Source: MA-ANB-1 sp040878225
Lineage (GTDB): Bacteria; Actinomycetota; Acidimicrobiia; Spongiisociales; ZC4RG35
DNA length: 31,508 nt
NCBI GenBank assembly: GCA_040878225.1
Contig: JBBDMR010000039.1
Coordinates: forward strand, 1-31,508
Reading direction: 5' to 3'
Shown: one piece after another, positions 29,488 to 31,508 of the stretch
Layout: each line of letters opens with the position of its first letter
Numbering within the stretch: position 1 is the first letter of the stretch
Program-made: the position numbers and the translations under genes
Notes under the pieces: generated by a model
Told to the model about the DNA's origin: nothing
Seen by the model: only the letters and a program-made list of their open reading frames with translations
The model's database searches: none

Positions 29488-29577
29488 ATGGGATCACTCG
29501 TCAAGAAGCGTCGTAAGAAGATGTCGAAACACAAATACCGCAAACGCCTGAAGGCCAATCGCCACAAGCGTAAGTAA
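29488..29577 (+). CDS. Small ribosomal protein bS22 (AURKAIP1/COX24-domain type)
   Basis: 29 residues, strongly basic: MGSLVKKRRKKMSKHKYRKR and a further Lys/Arg-rich tail. It matches the tiny actinobacterial 30S protein bS22 of mycobacteria (same MGS-x-KKRRK-x-MSK opening), which binds 16S rRNA near the decoding centre. GAGG lies 7 nt upstream of ATG, and a textbook terminator begins 4 nt after the stop, so it forms a single-gene transcription unit. Its length makes it easy for gene callers to miss. Confidence 0.88.
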   Translation: MGSLVKKRRKKMSKHKYRKRLKANRHKRK

Positions 29578-29580
29578 GTG

Positions 29581-29613
29581 AAAGGACCGGCCCGTCGTGG
29601 CCGGTCCTTTTCG
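29581..29613 (+). terminator. Intrinsic terminator of the bS22 gene
   Basis: AAAGGACCGGCC-CGTCGT-GGCCGGTCCTTT forms a perfect 12-bp stem (29581-29610) ending in a short T tract (CCTTTTC). Its A-rich 5' side makes it usable from both strands, so it may also end the opposing CopD-like transcript. Confidence 0.85.
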
Positions 29614-29687
29614 ATATGGCCCCGAGGTGGTTCGTTCCGTGGGCTCCAGCTATCACATGTGAGACGCCACGCCTTGGGAACGAGATA

Positions 29688-30065
29688 TCAGAGGTTGATT
29701 GCGAGGCCGACGATCACCAGTGCGAGGAGGAGGATCGTTGCTTGGATCATGCCTCGGGTGCGAGGGGTCTGGTGGCGGGCGGACACTGTGTGCCAGGCGG
29801 CCAGCGCGGCGGAAACGAACACCAGGCCGATCTTGGTTGTCATCGTTGTCGACAGGTTGGATCCGATGAGCAGCATCGCGGTACCGGTTACCACGAGAAT
29901 GCCCAGAGCGCTCCAGGAGATGACCCCGAACCGCTGCGCAATCGCCCGAATCACGGTCCTGTCGTCGGTCACATCCCGAACCGCAGGTACGAGGCCGGCC
30001 ATCACGATCAAGCCGCCGACCCAAACCGTCGCCGCGACCACATGCATATAGAGCAGGTACGTCAT
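29688..30065 (-). CDS. CopD-like four-helix membrane protein
   Basis: 125 residues with four hydrophobic helices: YLLYMHVVAATVWVGGLIVM, SWSALGILVVTGTAMLLIG, TTKIGLVFVSAALAAWHTVS and IQATILLLALVIVGLAI. The His in helix 1 with VWVGG, and the His of AAWHTVSA, match the CopD/DUF2269-type proteins linked to copper or haem handling. The role is inferred from family only. It starts 31 bp after the PAC2 stop on the same strand and lies near a metal P-type ATPase. Confidence 0.75.
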   Translation of the reverse strand: MTYLLYMHVVAATVWVGGLIVMAGLVPAVRDVTDDRTVIRAIAQRFGVISWSALGILVVTGTAMLLIGSNLSTTMTTKIGLVFVSAALAAWHTVSARHQTPRTRGMIQATILLLALVIVGLAINL

Positions 30066-30096
30066 GGGGTGGTCGGGATCGCGGGCAGGGTCGGGT

Positions 30097-30927
30097 TCAT
30101 CTACCCCGGAGGAATCGTTCGATTTCCTCGACCAATTCCGGCCCGTCTTCGGGGACGAGGTCTGTGGCCTCCTGCTCGAGCTGCTCGACGTACTCAGCGA
30201 GTTCCTCGTTCTCCTCGAGCGCAGCGTTGACGGTCGAGAGGAACTGACGGCTCGCGGTTGTCATCTCGCCGATATCGAGGGGAACCCCCACCAGAGCCGA
30301 AGCCTTGATCGCAAGTGCTTCCGTTGCCGGCGGATACTCCTGATTGGACAGGTAATGGGGTATCGCGGCCCAGATCGAGATGACGTCGATGCCTTTGGTC
30401 CCGAGCGCCTGGTTGAGGACGCCGAGAATCCCGGTCGGCCCGGTGTAACCCGAAGGCAGGAGGTCGTGGAGGGTCAGGGCGTCGGGCCTGGTTGCAGAAC
30501 CCACCAGCGGGACCGGGAGGGTGTGGGCGACCTGGCCGATGAAGGCGCCGACTGTTATCGCCCGGTTCACGCCAACGTTCTCGAAGGCGTTTACCAGTTC
30601 GGACACGAAAGACTTCCAGCGGTAGTGCGGCTCTTCCCCGAGGACGATCAGGAGGTCCTGTTCAGGAGTTTCCACTACCCACAGTTCATTGCGGGGCCAG
30701 TGAATGGAACGGACTCCTGTGGAGTCGAGCGAAACCACGGGGCGGCGTACCTGAAAGTCGAAATGCTCATCGGGGTCGATAGTCGCCACCCGTCGGGCAG
30801 CGGGATGGTCGAGGAACCCGGCGACGGCTGTGCTCGCGCTCTCGCCAGCATCACCCCAGCCCTCGAAGGCGATCAGGGCCACCGGATCACTGAGGACCGG
30901 ATGTTCAAACCATTTCAGCCCGGACAT
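30097..30927 (-). CDS. PAC2 family (proteasome assembly chaperone-like) protein
   Basis: 276 residues. PAC2/DUF75 marks: PVALIAFEGWGDAGESAS near the N-terminus, LLIVLGEEPHYRWKSF, GAFIGQVAHTLPVPLVG, and PSGYTGPTGILGVLNQA. The C-terminal 45 residues are a Glu-rich helix (NAALEENEELAEYVEQLEQE). The family is named for eukaryotic proteasome assembly factors; the bacterial role is unproven, although it is common in proteasome-bearing Actinomycetota. ATG 30927 is preferred to the frame's 30945 start because TATGTT (complement of 30934-30939) ends 6 nt before it. No proteasome genes are in the window. Confidence 0.85.
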   Translation of the reverse strand: MSGLKWFEHPVLSDPVALIAFEGWGDAGESASTAVAGFLDHPAARRVATIDPDEHFDFQVRRPVVSLDSTGVRSIHWPRNELWVVETPEQDLLIVLGEEPHYRWKSFVSELVNAFENVGVNRAITVGAFIGQVAHTLPVPLVGSATRPDALTLHDLLPSGYTGPTGILGVLNQALGTKGIDVISIWAAIPHYLSNQEYPPATEALAIKASALVGVPLDIGEMTTASRQFLSTVNAALEENEELAEYVEQLEQEATDLVPEDGPELVEEIERFLRGR

Positions 30928-30939
30928 GACGTCAACATA
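30928..30939 (-). promoter_or_regulatory. Leaderless -10 box of the PAC2 gene
   Basis: TATGTT (complement of 30934-30939) ends 6 nt before ATG 30927. Confidence 0.45.
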
Positions 30940-30963
30940 CTCCACACGACCCGGTAGTGGGAC

Positions 30964-31508
30964 CTAAATCCGTGCATCGAACCGTTTGAGACGCAGCGCG
31001 TTCAGTACCACCGAGACCGAGGAAAAGGCCATGGCCCCGGCGGCGATGGTAGGTGTCAGGAGTCCAATCGCGGCCACCGGGATCGCAACTGCGTTGTAGA
31101 GGAATGCCCAGACGAGATTTCCCCTGATCGTCTTGAATGTGTCCCGGGCCAATTCCACTGCCACCGCGGCACTCCTGGGATCGTCGTTGAGGATGATGAC
31201 GTCACCGGCCTCCACGGCGACTCCGGTCCCCGACCCGACAGCGAGGCCCAGGTCGGCCTGGACGATTGCTGGCGCGTCGTTGACCCCGTCACCGTAGAAC
31301 GCCACCGTCTTGCCCTGCTCCTGCAGTGTCGCCACCCGCTTGGCCTTGGAATCAGGAGTGGCGCCGGACAGATAGGAGCTGATGCCGGTGGCTTCGGCGA
31401 CCCTGCCGGTGGCACCGGGGCCGTCCCCGCTGACGAGTTCGACGTCGATGCCAAGCTTCCGCAGCCGTCGGACCGCTTCGATCGACTCGACACGCAGCGC
31501 ATCCGACA
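30964..31508 (-). CDS. Heavy-metal P1B-type ATPase (C-terminal part, cut by window edge)
   Basis: 181 residues are visible. The P-domain end reads IDVELVSGDGPGATGRVAEA, then the hinge FYGDGVNDAPAI, and two C-terminal transmembrane helices with MAFSSVSVVLNALRLKRF. The last motif is typical of copper exporters (CopA/CtpV type; MSS/SSVSVVxNALRLRR), which move metal out of the cytoplasm using ATP. Odd point: the conserved TGDN of the P domain is SGDG here. The metal-binding CPC motif and the phosphorylation site lie beyond the window, so the metal is inferred. Confidence 0.88.
   Translation of the reverse strand, partial: SDALRVESIEAVRRLRKLGIDVELVSGDGPGATGRVAEATGISSYLSGATPDSKAKRVATLQEQGKTVAFYGDGVNDAPAIVQADLGLAVGSGTGVAVEAGDVIILNDDPRSAAVAVELARDTFKTIRGNLVWAFLYNAVAIPVAAIGLLTPTIAAGAMAFSSVSVVLNALRLKRFDARI

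Noticed and set aside
30064..30957. A 297-codon open frame on the plus strand
   Set aside because: It is antisense to the PAC2 gene, has low-complexity composition and no recognisable motif; the minus frame carries clear family motifs.
1..31508. CRISPR arrays, transposases, phage genes or attachment sites
   Set aside because: No regularly spaced direct repeats and no integrase, transposase or phage protein were found; the window looks like core chromosome.

Overview
The window reads as chromosome of a high-GC actinomycete-type bacterium, most likely an uncultured member of Actinomycetota (an Acidimicrobiia-like lineage would fit, but that is inference). Support comes from a tiny bS22-type ribosomal protein, an F420-type (DUF385) oxidoreductase, a PAC2 protein, an Actinomycetota-style bifunctional dCTP deaminase, a zinc-type S18, and many genes whose start lies 6-8 nt after a TANNNT -10 box, the layout of leaderless transcripts. 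A run of exactly 100 N and a G22/C9 homopolymer block show that this is a draft assembly.

Layout. 1-5173 (+): tail of an unknown gene, a divergent PilT ATPase, CCA-adding enzyme coupled to a membrane endonuclease/exonuclease/phosphatase protein, and Xaa-Pro aminopeptidase. 5189-8270: hemolysin-III-type membrane protein (-) divergent from a short cis-prenyltransferase coupled to a nitrilase-family hydrolase (+), then an HTH/Clp-N protein behind a palindrome-rich promoter. 8352-11324 (-): PAF-acetylhydrolase-like hydrolase, histidine phosphatase, and a cupin-adenylate cyclase fusion. 11416-13309 (+): pyrE, a membrane protein and endonuclease IV, joined by ATGA overlaps. 13313-16682: divergent aromatic amino acid genes, tyrA (-) and a chorismate mutase/prephenate dehydratase/DAHP synthase fusion (+). 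16806-18124 (+): panB and a DUF192 lipoprotein. 18085-18564 (-): F420-type oxidoreductase. 18752-21951 (+): rpsF-ssb-rpsR-rplI and dnaB. 21993-23948 (+): Kup potassium transporter. 24146-26277 (-): dcd, an alpha/beta hydrolase, tRNA-Gly(CCC) and a small membrane protein. 26311-28701 (+): homoserine kinase, an ECF sigma factor with a membrane partner, and DUF1059. 28716-29346 (-): YCII protein and ArsR-type repressor, both cut by the gap. 29488-29577 (+): bS22. 29688-31508 (-): CopD-like membrane protein, PAC2 protein, and the C-terminus of a metal P-type ATPase.

The strongest new observation lies between tyrA and the fusion gene. A promoter-like sequence directly precedes a 25-codon reading frame ending in Phe-Phe-Arg-Gly-Tyr-Phe-Gly-Val. 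Its stop codon sits in a small hairpin and is followed by about 46 nt of C-rich, G-poor sequence resembling a Rho loading site. Together these look like an undescribed aromatic leader-peptide attenuator controlling an unusual enzyme that combines the first step of the shikimate pathway with the last steps toward phenylalanine. Other points of interest are two genes that may start at CTG, a 33-bp gap carrying two face-to-face leaderless promoters, and a likely self-regulated HTH/Clp-N gene.
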